IMG/VR virus record: IMGVR_UViG_3300027971_000032
Location: 1-64,000 of that record
Reading direction: 5' to 3' (one strand)
DNA: 64,000 bases
Origin: a virus
The position numbers and the translations under genes were made by a program. The number at the start of each line of letters is the position of its first letter. The first letter of the stretch is position 1. Of the stretch, positions 5,504-13,998 are shown in pieces. The notes beneath the pieces are model-generated. The model was not told the DNA's origin. It saw only the letters and a list, made by a program, of their open reading frames with translations, and did no database searches.

Positions 5504-5882
5504 TCACCTTTTTTAGTTCTTGTTTTATAGTCTCTAACTGCTCAGCTGAAAGTATCGATAAGACTTGAGACGCCTTGTCAACATTATACTTATAATATTG
5601 ACAAACAGCGGAAATATCTTCACTTTCAACCTTCTTCACCCACTTTGCAAAACGCTTCTGAGGCCTGATACTATTTAGTAGATAATGAAACTGTAATTTC
5701 TTATCTACATTATTGTATCGGTTTATCTCATTCGCGTAGAGAATAGTATCGGGGAAATAAGATAGAGACTTATTAACTAAAAAAGGCACATACTCTTTTT
5801 CTACCAGCTCATCATTCTCTGAGCCAGTCATTAGATCTTTCTTGGTATAGTTTATTGCATTGACAAAATCAAACGGGTTCAT
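5475..5882 (-). CDS. 62: Sliding-clamp loader small subunit (gp62-like)
   Basis: A 135-residue protein starting MNPFDFVNAINYTKKDLM, the conserved N-terminus of T4-like gp62, and ending with a charged segment. With gp44 it forms the clamp loader that opens and places the gp45 ring on primer-template DNA. It is shorter than T4 gp62 (187 residues), as is usual in marine T4-like phages. The start overlaps the gene 44 stop by four bases (ATGA-type coupling). Confidence 0.88.
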   Translation of the reverse strand: MNPFDFVNAINYTKKDLMTGSENDELVEKEYVPFLVNKSLSYFPDTILYANEINRYNNVDKKLQFHYLLNSIRPQKRFAKWVKKVESEDISAVCQYYKYNVDKASQVLSILSAEQLETIKQELKKVNDDHYRRSY

Positions 5883-6829
5883 TTGAACTCTATTTCAACC
5901 ATGACTTCGGTAAGGAATGCAACCAGGTTAATTTCCTTATCAGCAACGAATGCTGAGTTGTACTGGTACTTTGCAATAAGAAGTACCAGTTGTGGGATAG
6001 AACTTGCTTTAACGTGTTCTGATGCGGTATCATAAAAGGTCCTAAACAATACAGCATCTTCTACGTCTGAATGCTCTCCTACCCATTTTCTTACATTAGT
6101 AAAGCTTTTATCCTTAATAAAGGCTACTAAGTTTAAAAATTTACTCTCTTGAAAGTTAGATAGTATGCCAGAGTCAATACTACCCGTTGCACTATATCGC
6201 TGTAGCTCGTTAATAGTGCGGCGGAAGTCTGGAAAGTATCGTTCTACGAATGCAGCAAGAGTCTTACTATCGCTAGTAACGTTCTCGTCTTCTAGGATCT
6301 TTAGAAGTCTCTTGTAGAACTGCATAGCAAGCTTAGGCTTCTCATCCTTAGGAATCTTGAACTCGACGATTGAGCACCGTGAATGGATAGGCTCAATAAT
6401 ACGGTTACGGAAGTTGCATGTAAGAATAAATCCGCAATTCTTAGAATACTCTTCCATAAAGTTACGCAACGCCGGTTGAGTACTCTGAGGATTGAGATAA
6501 TCTGCTTCGTCTAGAATAACATACTTGCGTGAACCAGTAAACGAAATAGACGAAGCAAATTGTGCTATTTCGTTTCTTAGAGTATCAATATTACCATTCA
6601 TACTACCGTTAATGACAATATAGTCGCAACCGATTTCTTCTAGAAGGGCGCGAGCAATAGTAGTCTTGCCGGTTCCTGCACGACCGGTCAATAATAGGTT
6701 AGGTACTTCCTTCTGCGATACAAACGTCTTAAAGGTATTTTTAAGCTCTTCTGGAAGAATAGTATCGTCAATATTACGAGGCCTATACTTTTCAACCCAT
6801 AGAAATTCTGCATCACTCGACAGCATCAA
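5879..6829 (-). CDS. 44: Sliding-clamp loader ATPase (gp44-like, RFC family)
   Basis: A 316-residue AAA+ ATPase, similar in length to T4 gp44 (319). It has WVEKYRPRNIDDTI at the N-terminus, Walker A GRAGTGKTT, Walker B VILDEADYL, sensor I LTCNFRNR, and the SRC arginine-finger motif in IHSRCSIVEF. It hydrolyses ATP to load the gp45 clamp. Two adjacent ATGs could start it. It overlaps the small gene upstream by 17 bp and gene 62 downstream by 4 bp. Confidence 0.96.
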   Translation of the reverse strand: MMLSSDAEFLWVEKYRPRNIDDTILPEELKNTFKTFVSQKEVPNLLLTGRAGTGKTTIARALLEEIGCDYIVINGSMNGNIDTLRNEIAQFASSISFTGSRKYVILDEADYLNPQSTQPALRNFMEEYSKNCGFILTCNFRNRIIEPIHSRCSIVEFKIPKDEKPKLAMQFYKRLLKILEDENVTSDSKTLAAFVERYFPDFRRTINELQRYSATGSIDSGILSNFQESKFLNLVAFIKDKSFTNVRKWVGEHSDVEDAVLFRTFYDTASEHVKASSIPQLVLLIAKYQYNSAFVADKEINLVAFLTEVMVEIEFK

Positions 6830-7007
6830 TATCCACCTTGCCTGTTGTGCTTTTCAATAAACCCATAACGTAATTTTCACCTGCAAGTATAAAAAACCCG
6901 TTCTTTATTAAAAACTTAGCAACGGGTGCTGAATCTTCATTACTACAGATAATCTTAATTTCTTTGCATGCCGCAAAAAATTCTTCAAGATTATCTATTT
7001 TCTTCAT
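6813..7007 (-). CDS. Small hypothetical protein between clamp and clamp-loader genes
   Basis: A 64-residue protein. The start is set at ATG 7007, two bases past the gp45 stop. A longer frame would read antisense-like sequence within gene 45. It begins MKKIDNLEEFFAACKEI and contains VAKFLIKNGFFILAGENYV. No family is recognised. The 17-bp overlap with gene 44 and position in the clamp operon suggest it is expressed with the replication module. Confidence 0.7.
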   Translation of the reverse strand: MKKIDNLEEFFAACKEIKIICSNEDSAPVAKFLIKNGFFILAGENYVMGLLKSTTGKVDIDAVE

Positions 7008-7008
7008 G

Positions 7009-7674
7009 TCAATTAAACGTCGAAGTAGTTTCTGTAGTAATCCAGTAGGTAATATCATCGCTCTTAAATTCAGCAATGCCCCTGGAAGAAATGCGCACGT
7101 TGTACGTGGCATTCATTAGCTTTAAATACTCCGGCCGGAATACCATCTTAAACTCACGAGATGGATCTGGCATTGCGCCTAGATGAATTCTATAGTTGTC
7201 TGTAGTCGGGCTACGCACATTAGTAGCTTCGATATACATCTCACCATCTTCACCAGTTACTGCTACATCAGGCAATCCCATAATACCGTGAGCTTTCATA
7301 ATACGCGAGAAGTCCTCAGGTGTAAGAGTAAACTCAACTTCAGCATCTGGCATATTAATACCATTTGCGTCTGTCGTTACGATCATGCGTGGATCGGCAA
7401 AGGTAAAATTAACTTTTTGATTATTAGCAGAGATAATCAAATGAGTATCTGTGAACTCGATTTCAGGCGTATCAAATAGTGATAGAACTCCTAGCAGTCT
7501 AGGCAAATCACTAATTGCAAACTGCCGAGGGAAACCCTCGGCAATGTTCGCTCTCGCTAAAATATTCTTATTACTCGATACTACGGTAAGCGTATTACCT
7601 TCTTTGAAACGCATGGAGCTGTTAATCAAAGAAAAGTTCTTAAGTATCTGGAGAGTTTTATTATCTAGTTTCAT
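7009..7674 (-). CDS. 45: DNA polymerase sliding clamp (gp45-like)
   Basis: A 221-residue protein, close to T4 gp45 (228). It has MKLDNKTLQILKNFSLINSS at the N-terminus, then FPRQFAISDLPRLLGVLSLF and FRPEYLKLMNATYNVRISS, typical of the T4-like clamp fold. It forms a trimeric ring that tethers the DNA polymerase and, with gp55 and gp33, activates late transcription. It overlaps the glycosyltransferase gene upstream by four bases. Confidence 0.95.
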   Translation of the reverse strand: MKLDNKTLQILKNFSLINSSMRFKEGNTLTVVSSNKNILARANIAEGFPRQFAISDLPRLLGVLSLFDTPEIEFTDTHLIISANNQKVNFTFADPRMIVTTDANGINMPDAEVEFTLTPEDFSRIMKAHGIMGLPDVAVTGEDGEMYIEATNVRSPTTDNYRIHLGAMPDPSREFKMVFRPEYLKLMNATYNVRISSRGIAEFKSDDITYWITTETTSTFN

Positions 7675-8627
7675 TTCTTCTTCTTGCCGCCAATCTTCTG
7701 CACATCAGCAGTAGCAGCAGCACCAATTTGAGCTAGATCGACCAAGCTACCACCGAAGATATATGAACCAACGTGCTGTAGCTTCATCCATGGGCAGAAC
7801 CATACACGCAGACCTATCTTCTCAGCATGATAGCAGAAGTTATAATCTTCAGATAGATAACGCTTCGAAGCCTTCTGCTCGTTATCTACAATCGTCTTAG
7901 CAGCATCTTGTAGATCGGTCTTACCATTCGCAACATCCTCTAGAAGATTATGCAGCGTCTGATAGCTAAAGCCTCTATCGATAATGCAATCGAAGTAAGC
8001 ATGGATTTCACGACTACCATCAAAGAACTCTGTACGTACATGGTCAGGCTTGTACGAGAGGTATGGGTATGATTCCTTATACTTCTCGAATGCACGTCGT
8101 TGTACCATCATAAACCCGGTACCAATCTCAAGCACTTCTACAGGCTCACCAAGAGGAATCGAGGCAGTATTACCCTTTGGGTTGAATACATAGTCACCGA
8201 CATACTTCTCGAGAGTGTTAGGATCTTCGTCAGCAAAGCCCTTATCAACGGCTTGCTTGATCTTCTCCCAAGAAATACACTTCTTAGGATAAGGTCCACC
8301 CATAATATCATAAGGGCTTTCGTCAGTCATAAGACCTAACATAGCTAGAACGTCTTGAGGATTAAAGCCGATATCACTATCGATAAACATCAAGTGCGTG
8401 CAATCAGAACGCATAAACTCATCGACACAGTAGTTGCGTGCACGAGTAATAAGCGACTCATTAAACAAATAATAAAGCTGAATAGGAATATTATACTTGG
8501 CACACATAGCAGACAAGTCTGCAACGCTACGAGTATACATGCCTGCGCACTGACCGCCATACATTGGTGTGGCAAGAAAGAGCTTCTTCTTTTGTAGATC
8601 CTGAATTGGAATTTGAATCTGCATCAA
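7671..8627 (-). CDS. GT-A fold glycosyltransferase-like protein
   Basis: A 318-residue protein. The N-terminus LFLATPMYGGQCAGMY is followed by a NESLITRARNYCVDEF segment and MFIDSDIGFNPQDVLAML, a DxD metal-binding site of GT-A enzymes. Later GTGFMMVQRRAFEKY and EDYNFCYHAEKIG complete the GT2-like pattern. Close relatives occur in many T4-like marine phages. The acceptor is unknown: modified DNA, virion protein and glycan are all possible. Its place just upstream of gene 45 and downstream of the nucleotide genes puts it in an early operon, which mildly favours DNA or host targets. Confidence 0.75.
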   Translation of the reverse strand: MMQIQIPIQDLQKKKLFLATPMYGGQCAGMYTRSVADLSAMCAKYNIPIQLYYLFNESLITRARNYCVDEFMRSDCTHLMFIDSDIGFNPQDVLAMLGLMTDESPYDIMGGPYPKKCISWEKIKQAVDKGFADEDPNTLEKYVGDYVFNPKGNTASIPLGEPVEVLEIGTGFMMVQRRAFEKYKESYPYLSYKPDHVRTEFFDGSREIHAYFDCIIDRGFSYQTLHNLLEDVANGKTDLQDAAKTIVDNEQKASKRYLSEDYNFCYHAEKIGLRVWFCPWMKLQHVGSYIFGGSLVDLAQIGAAATADVQKIGGKKKK

Positions 8628-9130
8628 TTTTCTCCGTATTTCTTATCGTGTTCTTTGTTGCTACCATAATCACCATCGTAAAGATGCAACGTCTCCGCAT
8701 CAAAGCAGATATATTGTCCGATTCTGGTTCCCTTTTTAATACGCGCAGGACCACACGTTACATGCATAACCCCTGCCATTACTCCACTATACCCTGAATC
8801 ATAGAGACCGGATGTAAGAAAAACACCGTTCCTGTTAAGTGTGCTGCGTGTGATTACCCAGCCTGCTTCATTAAGCCCTACAGCGATTGTATTCTTCATA
8901 ATCACTTCGTATGAGCCTGGTTCCAAATAATAAAATCCGTCTACATCTGGCTTAACTTCATCTGAACCTCGATGCTTCTTATCATGATTAGTAATCTCAA
9001 ACAATTCATTTCTAATCTTAAAGACCTTTCCTAGTCTCAAATCAACCGCATTAGGTTGTACGTCTGATTCAGAATCGACGTGTGAAAGAGTTGTTCCTGC
9101 ACCTCTACCAAATACATGCTTCATTGTCAA
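8624..9130 (-). CDS. dcd: dCTP deaminase / dUTPase family protein
   Basis: A 168-residue protein with family motifs PNAVDLRLGKVF (motif 1 region), ITRSTLNRNGVF (motif 2 RS) and GLYDSGYSGVMAGVM (motif 3), then IGQYICFDAETLHLY near the C-terminus. These place it in the Dcd/dUTPase trimer family, which deaminates dCTP or hydrolyses dUTP to supply dUMP and keep uracil out of DNA. Which activity dominates is not clear; length fits Dcd better. It overlaps both neighbours by four bases. Confidence 0.8.
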   Translation of the reverse strand: MTMKHVFGRGAGTTLSHVDSESDVQPNAVDLRLGKVFKIRNELFEITNHDKKHRGSDEVKPDVDGFYYLEPGSYEVIMKNTIAVGLNEAGWVITRSTLNRNGVFLTSGLYDSGYSGVMAGVMHVTCGPARIKKGTRIGQYICFDAETLHLYDGDYGSNKEHDKKYGEN

Positions 9131-9801
9131 TCTCCAAAATAATACGGATTCTCAATCGTCTTAAAAGTAAAGATAGGAGCAGCAGACTTAAAGTCAAACT
9201 CCATTTTCAATACTTTATTAGCTTCTGTCTCTCTTGAGCCCTGAAACCTGCTCGAAGAGATATTAAGCTCGTCGTCTATAAACATAGGCGATATTTCGTT
9301 GCGGAACAAAAACATCGAGTAGCTATTATAAAACAAACAGCTAAAACTTCCATCAAACTTACTGAATGAGCTCCATCCTGACCCAATAAGCTCACAAAGC
9401 ATCAGCATGGTATCCCATTTTACTTCTCCATTAGATTGCTGTAGCTTCTTTATAGCCGATTCTTTTAGAATACCATTATGCCATAGGCACGTATTAAATT
9501 CCTTCAATACGTTATGCTTATCTTTAGTAAAAGTTGATAATGGATAAGCAGTTGCAGGATGAATCGATTCCATCGAGGCCGACTCTGTAGTCGGAGCCTG
9601 CACATGCACAATACCATATGTACGTTGAGGTACGTTAATGACCGAAAAATCAGGCTCACCGAAGTCCTGCTTCATAACTGTAAGCCTGCCAGTATAGCAA
9701 TCGTATAGCGAGAACGAATACGAATAGCTACCTCTATGCATGTTAAGCTTAACTAGCTCGTGTAGTTTATTAGTATCGAATGAACCTACAATTGCACACA
9801 T
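9127..9801 (-). CDS. Class II glutamine amidotransferase domain protein
   Basis: A 224-residue protein starting MCAIVGSF, so Cys2 becomes the N-terminal nucleophile after Met removal, as in GlmS/PurF-type amidotransferases. It has LNMHRGSYS, TYGIVHVQAPTT and LWHNGILKES, matching Ntn-hydrolase glutaminase motifs. It stands alone with no synthase domain. It is two genes from queC. Fused amidotransferase-QueC proteins are known in phages that make dG+ from preQ0, so supply of ammonia to a 7-deazaguanine step is a reasonable inference. A general glutaminase partner for another enzyme is the alternative. Confidence 0.8.
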   Translation of the reverse strand: MCAIVGSFDTNKLHELVKLNMHRGSYSYSFSLYDCYTGRLTVMKQDFGEPDFSVINVPQRTYGIVHVQAPTTESASMESIHPATAYPLSTFTKDKHNVLKEFNTCLWHNGILKESAIKKLQQSNGEVKWDTMLMLCELIGSGWSSFSKFDGSFSCLFYNSYSMFLFRNEISPMFIDDELNISSSRFQGSRETEANKVLKMEFDFKSAAPIFTFKTIENPYYFGD

Positions 9802-9802
9802 A

Positions 9803-10267
9803 TTAAAAGCCTTGAAGTTGATTAATAGTATCTACGGCTGAGGTATGTAAAGCACCATTGCCGTTATTTTGTACGAATGGTTCTATACATTGTATACTAT
9901 CATCAATTAAGATGCAACTTGGATGACCGAATAGTCCTTTTTCCTTCTTAGTAAAGGTAAATGCACGTGGTAAATGTCCTATCTTATTATTCTCTAACCA
10001 TTTAATCTTCTGCAAACATACTTCAGTATATGTTTCTTTGCGACCGGCGCAAGAAAGGATAATAATATTAGTATAGTTGCTTTGTAAATAATCTAAGAGA
10101 ACTTGAGCATCTGGCATCATACTAAGAGTTTTAAAGCCCTCAAGGATAATAAACTTATTCCAGTTACCCTTATCCGGGTCCTCTCTACAATTTACACCAA
10201 AGATAGAATAATAGTCTTTATCGAAGTTAGCTATTACCCCATCCATATCCAAGTATATTGTTTTCAT
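9803..10267 (-). CDS. HAD-family 5'(3')-deoxyribonucleotidase-like phosphatase
   Basis: A 154-residue protein beginning MKTIYLDMDGVIANFDKDYY, the HAD motif I (DxD) with an N-terminal pattern typical of mitochondrial-type deoxyribonucleotidases. IIILSCAGRKETY supplies motif II, KKEKGLFGHPSCILIDDS supplies the motif III Lys and motif IV acids. It probably dephosphorylates a nucleotide. It lies immediately after queC with no gap and just before the amidotransferase. The substrate is unknown; it may regulate dNMP pools. Confidence 0.82.
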   Translation of the reverse strand: MKTIYLDMDGVIANFDKDYYSIFGVNCREDPDKGNWNKFIILEGFKTLSMMPDAQVLLDYLQSNYTNIIILSCAGRKETYTEVCLQKIKWLENNKIGHLPRAFTFTKKEKGLFGHPSCILIDDSIQCIEPFVQNNGNGALHTSAVDTINQLQGF

Positions 10268-11023
10268 TTACGCAGCTATCAGTTTATCCCAAGGAATAGG
10301 CACACTATATTCGATTGGATCCTTTAATCCTGCTTTTGCAAAGTTAGCAATGCGTTCGGCACACGATGGACATACACCGCAGCTCTTACCGCTGCCATCT
10401 GGATTATAGCAAGTAAGTGTGCTTTCTAGATAATTAACCATGCCCATTTCCTTGCATAGCTCAATCTCTTGATACTTGCTGAGTTGACTAAACGGTGCAA
10501 CAATCTCAACCTTATGATTACGGTTCTGTGTTGCAACTGCGTTCATACTATCTACAAAACGCTGTGTAGTATCCCAGTAACCATATTCGTCATGCACTTG
10601 TAAGCCTGTAAAGATATGAGATGCATCGGACGCTTCTGCTAGTGCAAGAGTAAGCGAGAGCATAATCATATTTCTGAACGGTACATAAGTTACCGGCTGC
10701 GGGTCACCTAGAACATCCTTAATCTTAGGCATATCAACCTCAGACCCTTGAATGTTGGCAGACATCGTTCTTGCGATCTTACCTAGAATATCCAATTCAA
10801 AAATCTTATGCTCTACACCTAGGCTGTCTGTTAAGTTCCTGGCACGCTTTAATTCCATCCATTGCTTCTGACCATAATCATATGAAACTGCATGTACCTT
10901 ATCTGCACCATACTTCTCAATCAAAAGCATTAACATTACAGATGAATCAAGTCCTCCAGATAGTACAGCAACTACATTCTTATCAGTATCAGGCAGACCT
11001 GCCATTGCATCACTTAACTTCAT
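10268..11023 (-). CDS. queC: QueC, 7-cyano-7-deazaguanine (preQ0) synthase
   Basis: A 251-residue protein with the PP-loop ATPase motif VAVLSGGLDSSVMLM at residues 18-32, FRNMIMLSLTLALAEA, and a C-terminal zinc site SCGVCPSCAER following CYNPDG. QueC converts 7-carboxy-7-deazaguanine to preQ0 using ATP and ammonia. Length fits the family (about 230). The start overlaps the MazG-like gene by 14 bp. It is part of a leftward operon with queF, a DpdA-like gene and a formyltransferase, indicating DNA rather than tRNA modification. Confidence 0.95.
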   Translation of the reverse strand: MKLSDAMAGLPDTDKNVVAVLSGGLDSSVMLMLLIEKYGADKVHAVSYDYGQKQWMELKRARNLTDSLGVEHKIFELDILGKIARTMSANIQGSEVDMPKIKDVLGDPQPVTYVPFRNMIMLSLTLALAEASDASHIFTGLQVHDEYGYWDTTQRFVDSMNAVATQNRNHKVEIVAPFSQLSKYQEIELCKEMGMVNYLESTLTCYNPDGSGKSCGVCPSCAERIANFAKAGLKDPIEYSVPIPWDKLIAA

Positions 11024-11210
11024 TTCGTTCCTTTTGCACTCTATGAATATAAACTACAGCATCCATAAGCTCTTCTTTAAGATGCTGAATCCATTGATCG
11101 AAATTTAAATCAGTTCGTTCTGTTGTAACGCCGTATTTGTTATATCCGTGTAAAGATCTAGCAATAAATTCGTCACAAATTTCATTTACGTTCTTATCTG
11201 GTGAACTCAT
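11010..11210 (-). CDS. Small MazG-like nucleotide pyrophosphohydrolase domain protein
   Basis: A 66-residue protein, MSSPDKNVNEICDEF at the N-terminus and KYGVTTERTDLNFDQWIQH then LKEELMDAVVYIHRVQKE. The EELMDAxxY helix is the core MazG/dUTPase-like metal-binding element, as in short phage dATP/dGTP pyrophosphohydrolase-like proteins. It shares a base with the queF stop and overlaps queC by 14 bp. It may trim nucleotide triphosphates, but it holds only the minimal helical half of the fold. Confidence 0.65.
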   Translation of the reverse strand: MSSPDKNVNEICDEFIARSLHGYNKYGVTTERTDLNFDQWIQHLKEELMDAVVYIHRVQKERNEVK

Positions 11211-12139
11211 TATTGTCTCATCGTCTTAGTGCAGAAGCTATACTCACCCGTCAAGTTACCTGCATATAAATTTAACACTTCCCAACTCGATGCTCGAACA
11301 GGGTTGATATCAATACCACCGCGGCGAGTGTATAGACATGCAACTAGCAGCTCTTCAGGTGCAAGAAGGTCGTGCAGGCGCTTGTAAATACATTCACAAA
11401 TCTCTTCGTGGAAATGATTCTCTTTTCGCATACTTACAATATACTGCAACAGAGATTCAGGAGTAACTGCCTTCTCACCCTTAATATGAATATAAACATC
11501 GCCCCAATCAGGTTGATTAGTTACTCGACAGTTCGAACGAAGCGAATGCGATCGCCAACGCTCATACCTGCCAATACTAGGCACTACTTCTAGAATATCA
11601 GAACTCTCATTATACTTGTCGAAAGTCATCTTATCGATATTGCAATAGTTTTCTAGCGATACGAAGTCACCAGTAATGGGTCGTACACCATCTACATTAT
11701 TAATAGCGATCTGCGCGCAGACATAACCACCAGTAGCCTTAGTTAGATCTTCACCGATCTTGTCTTCGATCATCCATAACTCTTCAACCGACTCAATAAG
11801 CCTTGCCATATTGTATGAATTAAGATACAACTTAACTGACTTTGATTCTACGATATTAGGCGTATTATCATTATAGACAAACTTTAGCCAGCCTGATACA
11901 GGAAATCCGTTCTTAAGCAAAGTAGAGAACTCATACGCATTCCACGCATCACTACCAACAAAGGGTAGATTATCATCTTGAAGGCCATATTCTGTACGAT
12001 TAAGCTGTCTAGGCACAGCTACCAGCAAAGACGGATCAACGTCATCAGGGGTAACATAGGGCTTAACTACGGAACCATCCCCAGCCTTGCCTAGGTGTAC
12101 TGATACTAGGTCATTTAGTGTCTTTTGATTATCGCTCAT
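11210..12139 (-). CDS. queF: QueF, NADPH-dependent preQ0 reductase (preQ1 synthase)
   Basis: A 309-residue bimodular QueF of the E. coli type. The family motif ESKSVKLYLNSYN starts at residue 98 (NADPH binding). The nucleophile Cys204 sits in LRSNCRVTNQPDWGD with Asp211 nearby, and RRGGIDINP is present. QueF reduces the nitrile of preQ0 to the aminomethyl of preQ1. With the downstream formyltransferase and transglycosylase, this points to a preQ1-derived DNA base. The start overlaps the upstream kinase stop by four bases. Confidence 0.95.
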   Translation of the reverse strand: MSDNQKTLNDLVSVHLGKAGDGSVVKPYVTPDDVDPSLLVAVPRQLNRTEYGLQDDNLPFVGSDAWNAYEFSTLLKNGFPVSGWLKFVYNDNTPNIVESKSVKLYLNSYNMARLIESVEELWMIEDKIGEDLTKATGGYVCAQIAINNVDGVRPITGDFVSLENYCNIDKMTFDKYNESSDILEVVPSIGRYERWRSHSLRSNCRVTNQPDWGDVYIHIKGEKAVTPESLLQYIVSMRKENHFHEEICECIYKRLHDLLAPEELLVACLYTRRGGIDINPVRASSWEVLNLYAGNLTGEYSFCTKTMRQ

Positions 12140-12687
12140 TTATCAGTAATTTCCTTATTAATTTCTAATACATTAAGTACAAACTGAACTCTCTCTCTTA
12201 CAGTTCCTTTTACATTATAAACCGGTACATTTTTCTGTGAGATAACTTCATTAAAAATATTAACTACTCTGTCTCTAAAGAACGTATTAATAGACCTTAC
12301 GCCATCGTTCTTAATCTCAAACTCAGGTGCAACGTAAAAGATAAAATCATATCCTTGAATCATCCGATCAAAGATTCTCTCAACATACTTTAACGTACCA
12401 GCTGTAATCTTACTATTCTCACGTAAATACTTTGAATAGACTAGACCGTCTAACACAGTTCTATCTGTAATCATATTATCATGCATAGCAAGATTAACAA
12501 TATGCTGATTCATAATCAGCTCTTGAGTAATATCATTACCATCTTCGTTAATAGGCAGACCATACGACGCAACCTTTCTAGTTACTTCGTTACAGACTTC
12601 ATAGTCTTTAAAGACTGGTTCTGATCTCAAAGCATTTAATAACGTTGTCTTACCAGTAGATTGAGCACCGCTTATACCAATTCGCAT
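12136..12687 (-). CDS. P-loop kinase-like protein (AAA_28/NadR-type)
   Basis: A 183-residue protein with Walker A GISGAQSTGKTTLLNAL at the N-terminus, NEVTRKVASYGLP, a lid-like DRTVLDGLVYSKYL, and FIFYVAPEFEIKNDGVRS. These resemble the NadR C-terminal kinase and phage nucleoside/nucleotide kinases. It could phosphorylate a nucleoside or nucleotide. It lies between the formyltransferase and queF genes and overlaps both, so a link with deazaguanine or nucleotide metabolism is plausible but unproven. Confidence 0.7.
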   Translation of the reverse strand: MRIGISGAQSTGKTTLLNALRSEPVFKDYEVCNEVTRKVASYGLPINEDGNDITQELIMNQHIVNLAMHDNMITDRTVLDGLVYSKYLRENSKITAGTLKYVERIFDRMIQGYDFIFYVAPEFEIKNDGVRSINTFFRDRVVNIFNEVISQKNVPVYNVKGTVRERVQFVLNVLEINKEITDK

Positions 12688-13217
12688 TTATTGTCCTTGA
12701 AAAATTTTAGCCAAGCATGCAACGACGTTATTCTTAAATTAGAGTATACTTCTTCTCTGCTATTACATCCATTAAGAACTGCAAATGACGACAATATTTC
12801 TCCGCCATCAACGTCATTAGTTACTTTATGTACTACACTGCCAATAAACACAAATCGCGAGATATTTTCTGCGACCTTTTCCTGAGGGTCTAACCCTTTA
12901 AGTTCCGGGTACCGAGTAATAAGACCAGGATGCCCGTTATAGATGTCCATCGCGCTACAGATATTATTCGGAATAATTTTTAAGTATCCGTGCAGCGTAA
13001 CTAGATGGTTGTTATCTTTATTTTCGTCTAGAAGGGTCTGCATGATCGTTTCATGATCGCCACTGATAGTCTTTTGCTCGCGAATGAACGGATGCCACGT
13101 GCTAGAATCGATATTGTTAGTTAAAATAAGGCTAGGAGCAACGCCTATCTTTGCAGATAGCGCTGCTATTTCGGAGCCTGTTTGTGAGAATAAAGCAATC
13201 CAAGGTTTATTATCCAT
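12672..13217 (-). CDS. dpdN: PurN-like formyltransferase, candidate DpdN (dPreQ1 formyltransferase)
   Basis: A 181-residue protein with the formyltransferase catalytic triad: Asn94 and His96 in DIYNGHPGLITRYPELKG and Asp137 in NDVDGGEIL. The fold is that of glycinamide ribonucleotide formyltransferase, which uses N10-formyl-tetrahydrofolate. A purine gene would be odd alone in this operon. A dPreQ1 formyltransferase named DpdN has been proposed for phages with 7-(formylamino)methyl-7-deazaguanine in DNA. The neighbours queF and the DpdA-like gene, each overlapping or adjacent, fit that role well. Assignment is by motif plus context. Confidence 0.75.
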   Translation of the reverse strand: MDNKPWIALFSQTGSEIAALSAKIGVAPSLILTNNIDSSTWHPFIREQKTISGDHETIMQTLLDENKDNNHLVTLHGYLKIIPNNICSAMDIYNGHPGLITRYPELKGLDPQEKVAENISRFVFIGSVVHKVTNDVDGGEILSSFAVLNGCNSREEVYSNLRITSLHAWLKFFKDNKCELV

Positions 13218-13998
13218 TAACTATAGCCCTAAAACATTCTATGTTGTAGAGAATTTTACTCATCTGCTCATCGTTTACATCGGAGTTAATTAGAGTAAAA
13301 AGCTTTTCTGTTGGCTTGTCTTCTAAGCCATGTTTACCATTATACCTAATACCTTTGATACCAGCAACTACTGGATTAGACGTATCCATAGAATCAATCC
13401 AGCTGTAACCTCGATATACATCGAACTCTTGAGGCAAACCACATCCTAGTAGATGATGGGGTTTATTAATATTAATTACGTTAGCAATATTAAGCATATA
13501 ATTAATCAACGCATCTCGACCATACATGTAGTGATGATATTTGGTAGGCAGAGTACCGTTAATCTCTTCGTTAATAAAGAACGAATAATCAAACGAAATA
13601 GCAACCTTATCTACTAGAGGTTCAATTTCTTGATAGCACCAAACTACCTCTTGAACGCTCTTGCCTTGGACTACACCTATAGTCTTCTTGCCAGGCAATT
13701 GCTGCCAGTCTTTTACATTCTTAACAGTCTGCTGTGCATCTTCTAGTACATCTGGAATAATATAATAGGTCGGATCTAGCTTTTCAATCCAGCCATAATA
13801 CTTGTCCTTATCGAAAGCAGTACCCAATTCAAAGACTGAATTGTCTAGAATAACCTCACGCTTCTTAAGCAAAGCCTTCTCAAAGAAGTCATAATACTTT
13901 TCATTCTCTTCAAAAAGGTGTACAAGGGCATAGTCGTAGTCGGTTACTTCTTGTACTTTATTGAATATGCTTAAGGGGGCTTCGTGAGCGATTTTCAT
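13210..13998 (-). CDS. dpdA: DpdA-like DNA guanine transglycosylase
   Basis: A 262-residue TGT-superfamily protein. VILDNSVFELG (around residue 48-58) would hold the base-recognition Asp. YIIPDVLED, KTIGVVQGKSVQE and LLGCGLPQEF follow the TIM-barrel strand pattern. SWIDSMDTSNPVV near residue 200 has candidate nucleophile Asp residues. DpdA enzymes exchange guanine in DNA for a 7-deazaguanine base. The short length and lack of the tRNA-type zinc-binding Cys cluster favour a phage DNA enzyme over a tRNA TGT. It overlaps neighbouring genes by 8 and 4 bp. Confidence 0.82.
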   Translation of the reverse strand: MKIAHEAPLSIFNKVQEVTDYDYALVHLFEENEKYYDFFEKALLKKREVILDNSVFELGTAFDKDKYYGWIEKLDPTYYIIPDVLEDAQQTVKNVKDWQQLPGKKTIGVVQGKSVQEVVWCYQEIEPLVDKVAISFDYSFFINEEINGTLPTKYHHYMYGRDALINYMLNIANVININKPHHLLGCGLPQEFDVYRGYSWIDSMDTSNPVVAGIKGIRYNGKHGLEDKPTEKLFTLINSDVNDEQMSKILYNIECFRAIVNG

